Part shown: positions 48,143-60,180 of the stretch, piece by piece | Layout of the letters: every line of letters begins with the position of its first letter | Numbering within the stretch: position 1 is the stretch's first letter | Source: Sesamum alatum | Taxonomy: Eukaryota; Streptophyta; Magnoliopsida; Lamiales; Pedaliaceae | Reading direction: 5' to 3' | Length of the DNA: 64,000 nucleotides | NCBI GenBank assembly: GCA_034509735.1 | Contig: JACGWO010000004.1 | Location: 9,281,395 to 9,345,394, forward strand | The notes under the pieces: generated by a model | What the model saw: only the letters and a program-made list of their open reading frames with translations | Database searches by the model: none | Told to the model about the DNA's origin: nothing | Translations under genes and position numbers: made by a program

Positions 48143-50369
48143 TGAAAGAATCGGGTACGGTCCAAGAACGCAATAGAAGGTTAAAAACGAGAATATAAAG
48201 CATAATATAGAATGGGTTCAAAGGGGTGTTCCCTTTGAAGTTCCCGGGCATTCTGTGTATGTCAAAGCATAAATAAAAAATGAGAAGATGCTGTACATGT
48301 GGCTAAAGGATTAAAAACAAAAAGATACAGGTAACATAAATCGAAATCAACCTTTGTTCGATATACGTACAACCGGTACTAGCGCTGTTCCCTTTTCGTT
48401 TCTCCTTCTTCGTATGTCCACTTGAGAGCTCAACTTAGAACTCCCCTAAGTATTTTCCACACCACACAAAGGATTCAAACTATAGTTTATTGCTAGATAA
48501 AATATAGTGAAGAGAAGAAGAAAACAATTTCAAAGCAACACCATCAATTAGTAATCTTTAGAATGTTTTAAATTCTTTTATTTCTAAAAGAAAAGAACAC
48601 TTAGAGAGAATTTTCAGAGGTGTTTATGGCTTAAAACTCCAGAAAAAATGAAGCAAGTTAGTAAGTAAAATGTCTAGCAAAGTTGTTTTGTGTATGCAGA
48701 ATGTAGAGTTCAAAAAATCACCTACATAAGTAACCTACAAGGCAACTTCCACATACACACACTTCTAGCACATCCACTACACATGATAGCAAGAGAAAAC
48801 CACCCACAAATCAGCTAATTTTCGTGCACATCATGTGATATGTGAAGAGTTGAAACTCCTCCTTAACTAGCTTCAACTTGCATGAAAAATGGACTTGGAT
48901 CTTTATGTTTTTGGACTTGTATTTAATCGAATTAAATAAAGTCCAAACATGTATCTATTGGGCATTAATTAATCTAATTAATTTTAATCCAATTGAAGCC
49001 CAATTATTTATTTAATCCAGTTACATAAGCATAAGTCCAAATTAAGAATAATTGATCCAATCAACTATTCTAGCCAAAACCCGATAAATTAATCTAATTA
49101 ATTTAAAGGTTCTTAGTCCAAAATTAACTAATGCAATTAATTAATCTTGGACCATAAATCAAATGGATTTCCCAATAAATGATCCAATCATTTATTTTTT
49201 CTCTTGAATAAATTTAATCCGATTAAATTTATTCGCTTATTCTAGAATTAATTCCGCCAAGTCCAAATTGATTTGTGTGTGACTCATTAGGTTCACCCTC
49301 AACTAGACTTGGGCTTGTGTCCAACACAATTGATCAATTAAATTCAATTTAGTTAACTGTTTTCTGATTAATTATTAATCGGAAAAACGCCTGTCACCAT
49401 GGGTGACCGTCTAGCAACGGTCCATGACACTAGAGACTAGGTGAATGTTGTCGTGAACATTTAGGCTCTCGAGTTCCATACGAGTACGGTCCTTCCATCA
49501 TCCATCTCCCGGTCTAAGTCTAGGGCATGGAATTGGGCGTCGGTTCCCAACCTGGACTAGACAACTATGCTCAATAACTCGAGACACGTTTACTCTATTG
49601 ATTGTCATAGGAAATCATTCCCTACTCGACCAATCGCTGTGCCACAGACTTAAAGAGCTTAAACCGTCTCAGAGCGCATAGGTGACTCGACTGTCATATA
49701 CTGATTGGTGATAGATCCTATCTTGGAATCCACCGTCCTCAATACATATTCCGACTGCACTGTATAAGGCTTATGATGAACGTACTCCAGATACAGACAT
49801 CTCTTGCCAAATGCTAGATACAACCATCATATGCATGTGACTGCCATGATTTCTCAAGTCCGAGGACTAATCTTGTACTATCAGAGTCGGGAATTCCAGT
49901 CATACTGAGCAAGCCTCCAAGGCTTCCATATGACGATTCCCGCGAGTCAGTTCAGTCAGTTGACACCTTTGTCAACTGACCCACTAATATTGCATAGACG
50001 TCTAATTTTTTGTTGCCGATGAAACACGACACTCATCCAATGAATGCAATCCTTAGTACAAGTCTCTATAGGACCCTCAATACCCTGTCTTAAGGTCCTC
50101 GACTTTGAACATTTCAAACCAACTCTCAGAAGTTGGTTTCATAGCTGTCATCCAATGCGCAACCCAACTACATGGGTTATCCAATTGGTATGTGGACATT
50201 TGTTGTGACGTTAAAACATCATTTAACGTAATCAATAAGCACAACAAACACATAGTGCCACAGATGAATACTTACTATATATTCATCATGTCAATATTAC
50301 TTTAATAAAGATTACTAAATAGTACCCAAAATCGCCAATCCAATTGGCTTTCTGGTCACCTATTCTACA
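48143..50369. mobile_element. Solo LTR of 2.2 kb with ATTTA target duplication
   Basis: The block begins TGAAAGAATCGGG and ends CTATTCTACA, so it has TG...CA ends. The 5-bp sequence ATTTA lies at 48138-48142 and 50370-50374. There is no coding body, polypurine tract or second LTR, which fits a solo LTR left by recombination between two LTRs. Inside are repeated AATTAATCTAATTAATT segments (near 48960-49110) and a less AT-rich middle (49380-50100). Its family is not certain. Confidence 0.8.
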
Positions 50370-50374
50370 ATTTA

Positions 50375-51668
50375 GACATAATAAAATTTAAAAGTTAACA
50401 TAAAATTACAATTTTAACATATGGTAAAAAAAATAAAGTGGAAAACGAATTCATAATTCGTTAAATAAGTAGAAAAGAATTATTTTAATTTCAACTATGA
50501 ACATAAAGAATAAAATCAATAAGGTCTTATTTTTTACATACATGAATGTATATAATTTAACATTTTTTTTTTATCTTTGACGTATAAAAAGTTTTAATAT
50601 AATAAAGTTGCCAATTTTTTGTATTTTCATTCTCAAAATTACTAAGTTGTTAGTATATACCACAACTGCAAATATTATAGTGACATGAACTTATAAGCAT
50701 CTATCAAATCATGTGAGTTTATTATAATATAGGTTTATTTGAATTTATTATAATGTGAGTTTGTAAATAGAACTGATGTATGTTTCAGTCTATTAATATT
50801 GATGCAGAATCACCATTTATATATATATATATATATAAAGGATACATTCTCTATTAAAGAAGGAAAATCAAAAGTAAAACATCAATTAACTCATTTAATC
50901 TTAATAAGACACGTAATGCAGTATCTTGAGAAGATAACATGAGGGAAACAGTAAACGATGAATTTAATACTCAACTTTATTGTAATCTGATATATGATTG
51001 TTGGTATATGTTATTTCTTATATTCGTTGTATTGCATGATACTCGTTTTATTATGTATGTGCGTGTATATGTATAAGTTAATTAGCTATACTTATTGAGT
51101 AGGCAGCTCATCCCTTGTCAATATTTTTCAGGAGATAGATCACGGTGACTAGCTACGTTAAATCGGAAGTCGTGAAATGGATCTGAATAGGTGGGTCAGC
51201 CGTGACATCTGAAGCCAAGGGTTCTGTCTATATGATTATTAAACATCTAGTCTTTTGTCGGGTTTGTATTTTAGATTTTGTTATAGCCTGAAACTGAGAA
51301 AGATGACGCTGAAACTCAAACGCCAAGCAATGAGGAGATGATTAGTAATTTCATAACCCAAGAAATTCATGAAACCAAGCAAGAGGTTTTCTCCTGCCAA
51401 CTAATCGAACAAGTCAATAATGAGACCACATGTTTATATAACAACTTATTCAGTTATACTGTTATTTAGCTTTTGAGTTTTCGTTGAATAAAAAGTTTTT
51501 ACAATAATTTTTAAAAATTCAAATTGATTAAGCTTAGCGGATATGATCTTTTCATTTATAAAGTACTTATTAAATTTTAAAATAATATTTCTCAATTGAT
51601 GAATAGCTTATATTTTGGTTTAATTAAATTTTTAATAGTATAATCATTTTATCGAGGTAATAAGCATT
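50375..51668. other. AT-rich DNA, probably the body of a Helitron
   Basis: No gene is seen. An (AT)n tract lies at 50819-50837. A less AT-rich block at 51115-51300 has no open frame I recognise. The 5' start of the Helitron that ends at 51695 should lie here but could not be fixed. Confidence 0.4.
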
Positions 51669-51695
51669 ACGTGCAACGCACGTGACTCTTACTAG
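51669..51695 (+). mobile_element. Canonical Helitron 3' end
   Basis: ACGTGCAACGCACGT forms a perfect six-base-pair stem with an AAC loop. It is followed by GACTCTTA and CTAG, and the next base is T, as the A|T target rule requires. This is the standard plant Helitron terminus. Confidence 0.8.
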
Positions 51696-51950
51696 TATCT
51701 ATAAAATAACATATCTATAAAATACTTCATTACTTACATGTTTTATATTCATCGATTCTTGTTTATTCTAATATCTTTTACAAATATTTGATATCTTGAT
51801 GTTGAAGATAATATTATCATATGGGCATGTTAACTTTGATATAATATATGCGTGTCATAATTATCTACTTATTGATTAATTTTTAGTCTATTGATTATAT
51901 AATATTGGATATTGTCTAACTTGTTTTGTTACTTTTATAATGGTACTATT

Positions 51951-52668
51951 ATGTCGAATCTTGCAAAACTTGAATTTGTGACTCTTGACATTACGGAGAA
52001 AAATTATTTATCTTGGGTATTAGATGCTGAACTTTATTTGGATGCAAATGGTCTTGAAAACACTACCAAGGAAGGTAACGAAGCATCTAACCAAGATAAG
52101 GCCAAAGCTACGATTTTCCTTCGTCACCACCTCCATGAATGATTAAAAATCGAGTATCTTATGGTAAAAGACCCACTTGTTCTTTAGAATAATTTGAAAG
52201 AAATGTATGACCACCAGAAAACTGTAATTCTTCCAAAAGCTCGCTATGATTGGATGCATTTGAGATTGCAGGATTTTAAAATTATAAGTGAGTACAATTC
52301 TGCAATGTTTAGAATCAGTTCTCAATTGAAATTTCATGGAGAAAACATCACTGATGATGATATGTTAGAAAAAACATTCTCCACTTCCCATGCATCCAAT
52401 ATGCTCCTGCAACAGCAATATCGTTTGCTGAAAAATCATGAGTCCCGACTGACTGCTTCTACTCCATTCCTTGAAGTGAATGTAGAAACACACAACCACT
52501 ATAATCATGAACCATATTGTGGTCGTGGTCGTAGGCGTGGCCATAGCTATAGTCGTGGTTCTGGACGTGGATATCATGGTGGTCATTCTATGAATACATC
52601 TTTCCACCAGAAGTGGAAAAACGGTGAAGAAAAATAAAGAAAGAAAATAGTGGGCAAAGTAGCAAACA
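51951..52668 (+). pseudogene. Copia gag, cut by another copia
   Basis: The frame starts MSNLAKLEFVTLDI and runs to 52637 with two internal stops (TGA at 52140, TAG near 52185). Features include the EKNYLSWVLDAE segment, the HQKTVILPKARYDWMHLRLQD segment and an Arg/Gly-rich run (GRGRRRGHSYSRGSGRGY), as in UBN2-type copia gag. Gag-like sequence continues after the TAA at 52635 to about 52668. There a minus-strand LTR begins and the zinc knuckle is absent. Pol does not follow in this strand. Confidence 0.85.
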
Positions 52669-53026
52669 TGTAAACAAAGGGAGTTCAAAGTAAGAGAAAG
52701 CAAAGCCATGGTAGGTTTTGAGAAAAAAACTTCAGAAAAAAGGAGTTCAGTAATCAATATTATTTCTTGAACCAGCCCCAGCTCTACTTATAGGGCTAAT
52801 TAATCCTATAAACAGCTAACAAACTACGTACTGCACATCTAAACCACTTAACTACTATTTTGAATCAACCTAAACTAATTAACTGCTAGGCTAAAGTTGT
52901 CAATCAACTTACAGAGTTGTTAACACAACTATTGGCTATTATAAGGTAAACACGAGTCTAGATAAAACGTGCTGAAGTAAAATGCAACTTCAGCTACAAA
53001 ATGCAACTACACTTCTATTCTTTTCA
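52669..53026 (-). repeat. 3' LTR of the minus-strand copia
   Basis: On the minus strand it starts TGAAAAGAATAG just after a GAGGAGGGGG polypurine tract (53027-53036) and ends ...TTTGTTTACA at 52669. The start is firm from the polypurine tract; the end is a TG/CA estimate. Confidence 0.65.
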
Positions 53027-55560
53027 CCCCCTCCTCAAGTTGGGTGGTAAGTCTACCAAGCCTAACTTGGAGATCATAGCCACGAACGATGGCCCGGTCA
53101 GTGTTTCGGTGAAGACGTCCGCAAGTTGTTCCTTTGAAGAAACATGGAGGGGAGCAAAAAATACAGCTTGTACTTGTCTCTTACCAAATGACAGTCTATT
53201 TCTAAATGCTTGGTCTTTTCGTGGATACTGGGTTTGCAACAATGTGCAATGCTGCCTGGTTGTCGCAGAACAAAGGTGTAGGTGTAGGAAGAACAAGCCT
53301 TTGCTGGTTGTGCCCTTCAAATACCATAGCAGGTGCAAAGCAACATCCTAATGCTGCTTACAAGGAGTTTGCATGAACTGGCTTAGTTGCTGCGCGACAT
53401 GGCAGATGTCCGACCACGTGAAACCTAAGTACAGAGTGGGCCCAATTAATCGTCTATAGAATGCAGGTCAGGTTAGGGCCTTACCTGCCTCTACTGTGAA
53501 TTGGATCCCGACTGCCAGTAGGGTTGTTGTCGTTCTTGCTTGTGCAATCCCTACATTTGCAATCATGTCATTGATATATTTGGATTGTGTCACTGCAATG
53601 CCCTGTGCACCTCTAGCTATTTCGAGACCGAGGAAGTATTTTGCTGCTCCTAGGTCTTTGATAGAGAAACGTTCATTCAGGTAAGACTTTACTTCTTGTA
53701 TGGATTCTTCAGATTCCCCTACAATGAGGATATCATCTACGTACACAAGCATTAGCAAACATGCAGTGGCTAGTTTGGTGAAAAGACAATAGTCATAACT
53801 AGATTTTTTAAAACCAAAAGCCTGAATTTTTGTGGCGAATTCAGCATTCCACTACCTGGATGCTTGCTTCAGCCCATAGATCAAATGCTTAAGTTTGCAG
53901 GCATGTCTTCTGGAACTTGATAACCTTATAGGGATTCCATGTACAATTCTTGCTCAAGGTAGCCGTGTAGGAAAGCATTGTTCATATCGACATGATGCAA
54001 ATGCTAATTGGAGGAGGCTGCTACAGCTAGGAGAATTCTGACTGTAACAGCTTTTGCCACCATAGAAAAACTATCCACATAATCCACTCCTTCCACTTGA
54101 TTGTCTCCTTTGGTGACCAACCTCGCCTTATGTTTATTCACGGTTCCGTCTACATTATGCTTCAACTTATAGATCCATCGACTTCCTATAGCCCTTTTGT
54201 TGTCTAGCAGTTGTGTAATTACCCATGTGTTAGTATGTTCCAGTGCTACCAGCTCGTTCTTCATGGCCTTCATCCATCCTTCATGCTGGCATGCTTAGGT
54301 GTAGCTCCTTGGCTCCTGCAGGTTAGATAAAGCAGCCAAGAAACAAGTATGTGCAGGTGTGTAAGTGGTGACAGATAACATAGTGTCACTAGTGCAATTG
54401 CAGTGGTAATCCTACATCCATGTGGGCTTTGTAGTCACCCTTGTGGATCTCCTAAGTTCTTCACAGGCTATGTATCTGTGTCATCAAATCTATTTCAGTA
54501 TCAGGAGCTGTTTCAGCATTAATGTTTTCAGACAATTCAGGTTCCTCCTCATTTAGTTCAACAATTATGGGGCAGGTGACAGGATCTAACTGCCTCCCAA
54601 CATAAGGAAATACCTCCTCATGAAACACTACATCTCTAGAGACAACTAAGCTTTGTGACTTCACGTCAAATACCTTGTATCCCTTCTGTCCCGTTGCATA
54701 ACCCACAAAGTTTGAGCCTTGCTTTTTATTAAGAAAGTCTATGTACTCCTGAGAACCATTTGGTGGAACTTTCTCAGAATGGATAAAGTTTGAGCTTTAC
54801 TTTTCATTAAGAAAGTCCATGTACTCCTGCTATTATCATCTACCAAAGTAAGCATGTAGGTGCAGTGTGACAGTGAATGTTGATTGTAAGGCCCCCACAC
54901 ATCAATGTGTAGAAGTTCAAAGATATCACCAGCCACAATATTGGTAACATGATAACTTAACCGATGTTGATTAGTTAATGGGCAGATCTCACACAAATCC
55001 AAGGTGTCTTTATTATTTTTAATGAGTTGTAGTTGATTCAGTACATGAGAGGAGGTGTGTCGCAACCTCTTATGCCAAGGGTTTACATCACTAGAACTAA
55101 CAACAAGCCCTATTTCTTGTGAGCATTGCAGAAAGTGCTTGATAGTGTGTGCCTTGAAAGAATCATCATTCAGAATATACAACTTTCCTACTACTCTTCC
55201 TACTGTCACACTTTGATTAGTCCTGTGGTCCTGCAAGAGACAATAAGAAGGGAAGAACTTGAACCTTATGTCTGTGTTATTACAAAGCCTACCGACAAAC
55301 AATAAATTGAATTTAAGTAAAGAAACATATAACACATCCCTGAGCCTTATGTCATTTTGGAGCAAGGTATTCCCTACTATTTTTACATTATGTTTCGAAC
55401 CATCAGCAAGATGAATGCAAGAGTCCTATTTATTTCTTTTAGTGCTTTGAAACAAGGTTATATCATTGCACATATGTGAGGTTGTCCCACTATCAGTTAT
55501 CCAAGATTTAGCATGCTCAGAGACTGAATTTACTAGAACTTACTTGTGTAGTCATCAAAC
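53027..55560 (-). pseudogene. Copia pol remnant (protease to RNase H)
   Basis: Read downward: SWITDSGTTSH protease site (about 55485-55505); the pre-integrase zinc region (NPWHKRLRH, CEICPLTNQHR) and integrase start LLHIDVWGPY (54739-55365); then a jump to GYATGQKGYKVFD (54461-54706), so most of the integrase core is deleted. RT fingers ([19 protein letters not shown]) lie at 54004-54273, YVDD with KDLGAAKYFLGLEI at 53468-53758, and the RNase H tail (SSKEQLADVFTE) at 53024-53338. Several stops and frame changes occur. No 5' LTR was found beyond 55560. Confidence 0.88.
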
Positions 55561-55605
55561 TCATCAAAACTATCATTTAGCATGCTCAGAGACTGATATA
55601 TGTAT

Positions 55606-55726
55606 ACTCATTTGTATACATATATTTATAATCTACTATTATATGAAAAGTATAATATAAATAGTGCAGAAACATATGAAAAGTATAATATAATAGTAGA
55701 TTATAAATATATGTATACAAATGAGT
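55606..55726. repeat. Hairpin-forming inverted repeat
   Basis: TACTCATTTGTATACATATA and the bases after it (55606-55645) are the reverse complement of 55688-55726. AGTATAATATAA also repeats in the loop. A 20-bp direct repeat containing AGCATGCTCAGAGACTGA lies just outside (55508-55528 and 55577-55597). It sits where the copia 5' LTR would be expected. Confidence 0.75.
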
Positions 55727-55939
55727 AATTTTGTAATTAGATTTTGTAATAATAATTGTTAATTGATTTTTTTTTCGAGGAGAAAAACCATAACCATATA
55801 TTGCTCAAAAGACAGAGCTCAAAGTGCAGAAACAAAGTTACCCAGTAGAAAAGGGTTGTTGTGAAGGAAAGGGAAACAAAGTCTAAACAAGCTAGAAAGC
55901 AACATCTGCTAGCCTATTCGAGGTCATCTAACATCAGAG

Positions 55940-58900
55940 CTGTCATACTATTAAGGGTCCGTCAGGCCATTCCACCACCTCATGCGCCTAGAGCTACTCC
56001 CCTTTGAAGATGTGTTTGTTGCGACTAAACCACACCCCAGTAGATAGTAAGGAACAGTGCGAAGGCTTGAGAATCTAGTGCTAGGTATGTGCTCCGAAGA
56101 CATGTAAGTCCATCGCACTCCTCTTTGTAAATAATAGACCACTGGTAAGCCGGATAATGGCCAAATCAAACGAGCAAAAGCGCATCAAAAAAGGACGTAA
56201 GCTATATCCTCCTGCCCTATAGCACAACATGAGCAAAGCGTGTTACCTACCATTCCTCTGTGTTGCAAATTCTGCAAGGTTGGCAGAGCATTTTGACCAC
56301 ATCTCCAAGCAAAAAGCCTTACTTTGGGGGTAACTTTGTTCTTCCAAATAAACTTACAATCAACTGCCTCTCCAGAGCATGCTGGTCATTACATCCCAAC
56401 GCTAGATGGTGCGCACTCTTAACTGTAAGCTGCCCCTTTCGCTCAAAATGCCACACTATCTTGTCCGAGGAGGCTGTCTCGCTTAGCTGAAGTGATAGGA
56501 TGCATACAACGTCAATAGGTAAGAATTCTTGTTCAAGCATCTCCTTTTTCCAGCAACGATCCTGGGAAATAAGCTCAGCCACTCTAGAGTCCCAATCCAA
56601 CGTCCTGGGTTTGGTAACAGGCTGGAACGTGGAGGGGTGCGACAGCCACGGGTTGCCTGAGAACAAAGTTGATTTCCCATTCCCGATTTCCACCTTGTGC
56701 CTGCAGCCAGCAAGTCCTGTGCCCCAAGCAACGATCGCCATGTGAATGAAGGTGCATGTTCTGGCTCTGCTGCAAGGAAGTTGGACCCTAGAAAAGTAGC
56801 ATTGTCGAAGAATCTTGTGCAACGGCGAATCCGGGCGAGTAGCTACCCACCACGCTTGCTCTGCAAGCAGGGGCAACATTGTAGTCCTTCAACAGTGGCA
56901 AATTTTGCTCCATGCCGTCCAATGGATTCCTACTTCCAACTTTCTGAGCCAGAAGAAACTAGTCGACCAGCTCTCAACCTCAGCGAGAAATCTTCGTCCA
57001 ACAGTTTGAAGTACCCCATTGCGTAGGCCGGAACGGATTGGATCACGGCCTGGATTAAGACCACTCTTGTCGCTTGGGATAGCTTTTTTAGCCGCCCAAT
57101 TGTTTAGCTTCTGCATATACGCTCCTTCAAGCCCGTGATCAAGTTCGCCTTCAAGTGACTGACTGAGGATGGGAGGCCTAGATACTTGGAGTGTTTGGCC
57201 ACTGTTTGCACATTGACCACAACCAACTCATTTTGCACCTCAAGGGGGACATTCCTACTGAAGAACATAGCTAATTTCTGGAAGTTAATCGACAAACCCG
57301 AGGTTGTTTCAAGGCTGACAATTATTTGACGCACACACTGCAGCGCCTCTCGAGTAGCTTGGCAGAAGATATGCGTATTGTCCGCAAATAAAAGGTGAGA
57401 CACTCGTGGCGCCGTGCGGGAAACCTTCCAATCTACCTTTGGATCCGGACCTACTAATCATGGAGCTAAAAGCTTGGCACAGAACAAATATGGGTAAAAG
57501 GATAAGGGGTAACCGTGACGGAGGCCCCTCTCTGGACATAAAGACCCGAATTGAGAAACATTAACCAAAAAGGAGTAATTAACGGAAGAGACACAGAACA
57601 TGATCGACTAGACCACCTTCGGGTGAAAACCTATCCTAATCAGAACTATCTCAAGGAAACACCACTCCACACGGTCGTAAGCCTTATTAATGTCGAGCTT
57701 TAAGGAAACATGCCTTGCATTACCCTAAATCTTATACAACAAAAAAGTAGTTAATTTCATATGCAATAAAGCACATTATCAGTGATTAAGTGGCCGAAGA
57801 CAAAGGATGACTGCGACGGAGATATGGGAGAATCAAGAAAAGGCTTAAGATGGTTAGCAAGAGTTTTAGAGGCAATCTTATAAACGATATTGCACAAGCT
57901 AGTAGGCCTAAAGTGGGTAATCTCGTCCGGCAATCTTAAGGATAGGAATGATGTTGGTGGCGTTTAGTTAGGGGTTTAATACGACCGTCATCTAGAATAT
58001 CTAGCACGCATTCAATGACATTTGAACCTACAATATGCCAATATTTTTGAAAGAATACCAGAGACAAACCATCGAGGCCTAGGAATTCGTATGGATGCAT
58101 TTGTTTAAGAGAGAGCATTACCTCATCCACAGAGTAGGGATGAAGAAGACTTTCGTTCATGGAATTCAAAACTCGAGGTTCAAGTGTTGAAATAATCTCA
58201 TTCATCGCATTAGTGTCGGGGCAAGAAGACTGAAACAGGTGTCGAAGTAAGTCAATATAATCTGTCTAATCTTCTCCCCACTGTCACCATCAGACCGTTC
58301 CCGTCCCAAAGCCCTTTGATGAGTTTTTTTCTACTGCCTCTCGCTGCCCTAGCATGGAAAAAAGCCGAGTTACGGTCACTTTATTTAAGCCATAGAGCTT
58401 TCTCTCATTGTTTCCGTAACAACTCTTCTTGGTGGATAGAGCCTCAAGTTTGGATCTAACTTGCTCAACTCTAGAAGCCACCTCATTAGTGATGGTTGTA
58501 GACGATAATTCACAATCTCATTGTTGAGGGTCTTGGTTTGATGTACTATATTGGCAAACACATGCTTGTCCCAACTGAGCTGATTTATTCAACACTCATC
58601 GATGTAGTCAAGGAAATTATCTTGCGAATTCCCCCCCTCCCCCGGACGGAGTCCCAGCAGTTGGCCAGCAGTACTGCACAATCCTTTTCCTTTGCCCACA
58701 CCGACTCGAAGCGGGACAACTTCTCTCGTCGGCCCGGTCTGTCCTCAATCCTTGGCGTCAAATTCACCCACATGAGATAGTGATCAGCCGCTGTTGTGGA
58801 CTCATGGAACACTTTGGCGTGAGGAAATAGGTCCTTCCAACTCCCATTGTTGCATCCCCTGTCAAGCCTTGCCCTAACGATGTGCGGCTCTTCTCGGCGT

Positions 58901-59443
58901 TACACCAAGTAAACGACGGACCATGAGACCCCAAATCCTAAAGCTCGCAATAAACCAAACAACGCTGAAAATCCTCCATTTGCCATTGAGCGGTCGGGTT
59001 AATGCCTTATTTCTTGTGATCATACAATATCTCATTGTAGTCCCCTGCACAAAGCCACGCGCGACTCAACATGCCGCTATGGCAGTGTAATAAGTCCAAG
59101 TTTCCTTGAGTCTAGCCACCTCGGGATGCCCGTTAAAACCCTTGAAACTCCACTTTTCCAAGTCGTCCTCCATCTTAATGGTCGCATCAATGTGGTGAGT
59201 GGAGAAAGATTAGATCCACACGTCAACGTCTTTCCGCCAAAGTAATAACAGAGCTCCCCCTTTTCCTCACGAGTCAACCCCAATTCCATTGTAACTGAAA
59301 CGTTCCTTCTACCTGTCCACTCTCCTAGCCTTGGACTTGGTTTCAGAGATAAAAACTGGAGCAGTGAAGCCTAATATGCTCCGTCAGTATACGAACTGTC
59401 CAAGGGGGGATCCACACCCTAATAGTTCCAAACTAAAATTTTC
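55940..59443 (-). pseudogene. LINE ORF2 remnant, minus strand
   Basis: Endonuclease begins MKILVWNY (59443), followed in shifted frames by a NGIGVDSR-like segment and the GDYNEILY-like segment near 59050. Linker fragments lie at 58290-58812. Reverse transcriptase has HPYEFLGLDGLSLVFFQKYW (about 58040-58110); a FADNTHIF segment in place of the catalytic FADD lies near 57380, so the second Asp is Asn, then TSGLSINFQKL. The zinc-binding region (IVWHFERKGQLTVKSAH) is at 56319-56879. The C-terminal end is near 55951-56169. Confidence 0.85.
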
Positions 59444-59449
59444 ATGGCG

Positions 59450-60180
59450 TCCGAGGAGACTGCAAGGCAGCCTCCACATATATTGGATCTGAATCCTCTT
59501 CAACTAGTTGTAGACGTCTCTTGGACGTATGCATGGCATCTGCGCCCCTGTTCGATAATGCTAACGCCATGCGCTCGCTTTTTCGTCGCGGTTTCTGAAG
59601 TCCATTTCGCGGGCCACCCTCTCCTTGCCCTTCCAGCCCACCTCCCGTGTCTACCTCTGGCCCACGATGTCGTAAATCGAAGCGGGATGTTAATCAATGC
59701 GAGCTTGGAGAACATCGGAGATTGGTTTACCATTGTTGGCACAACCCCTTATAAGTGGAAGATATCTTCACCCATCTGAGTGTTGGTAGTCCCTTTGCAT
59801 TTTTGGCAATCCTCTCTTAAAGCAAAGCTTTGAGCTGCCGCAACGTCCCCTACAGTCGTTAATTGCCGCTGGTCCTCCTCCAATCCCGTTGTTCCTCCAT
59901 CTCTAGCCATGGCCTGAGATTGGGCCTTGAGTGTAGAGCTGCCAACAGGAGTGTTAAAGACCCAGACTATGATGGCTCCCTGCTGAGTGGTCGGTTGTTG
60001 CTGTTTGTAGGAGAATTGACGTGCCCCAGCATGGCTCTACAAGTTTGAGAGGCGTCCTCTAGTAGGAAAAGACACTCACAACCATGGTCCATATGGAAAA
60101 TCTGTACCTGGGTCGACCAAGCCATCGACAAACCTCGTTTCACAATACTTAGCAATGTGGCCTAGTTGCCCACACAGGTG
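59450..60180 (-). pseudogene. LINE ORF1 remnant with partial zinc knuckle
   Basis: At 60180-60090 the frame reads HLCGQLGHIAKYC then a VDPGTDFPYGPWL segment, as in DUF4283/zinc-knuckle LINE proteins. The first zinc-binding Cys falls at or beyond the junction. A stop follows PYGPWL. Downstream frames to 59450 are weak. Confidence 0.7.

Larger units (their letters stand above)
55769..60180 (-). mobile_element. L1-type LINE, minus strand, 5' truncated
   Basis: The 3' end is a T run at 55769-55778 on the plus strand (the A tail of the element). ORF2 runs from about 59443 down to 55940, and part of ORF1 from 60180 to 59450. It stops at 60180 in the middle of the ORF1 zinc knuckle, where Athila/Tat-like DNA begins. 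Many stops are present. Confidence 0.85.

Noticed and set aside
54709..54828. 73-bp-offset direct repeat in the minus-strand copia integrase
   Set aside because: Real but short and imperfect; it lies at the edge of an integrase deletion and probably reflects its repair, so it is not listed as a separate element.
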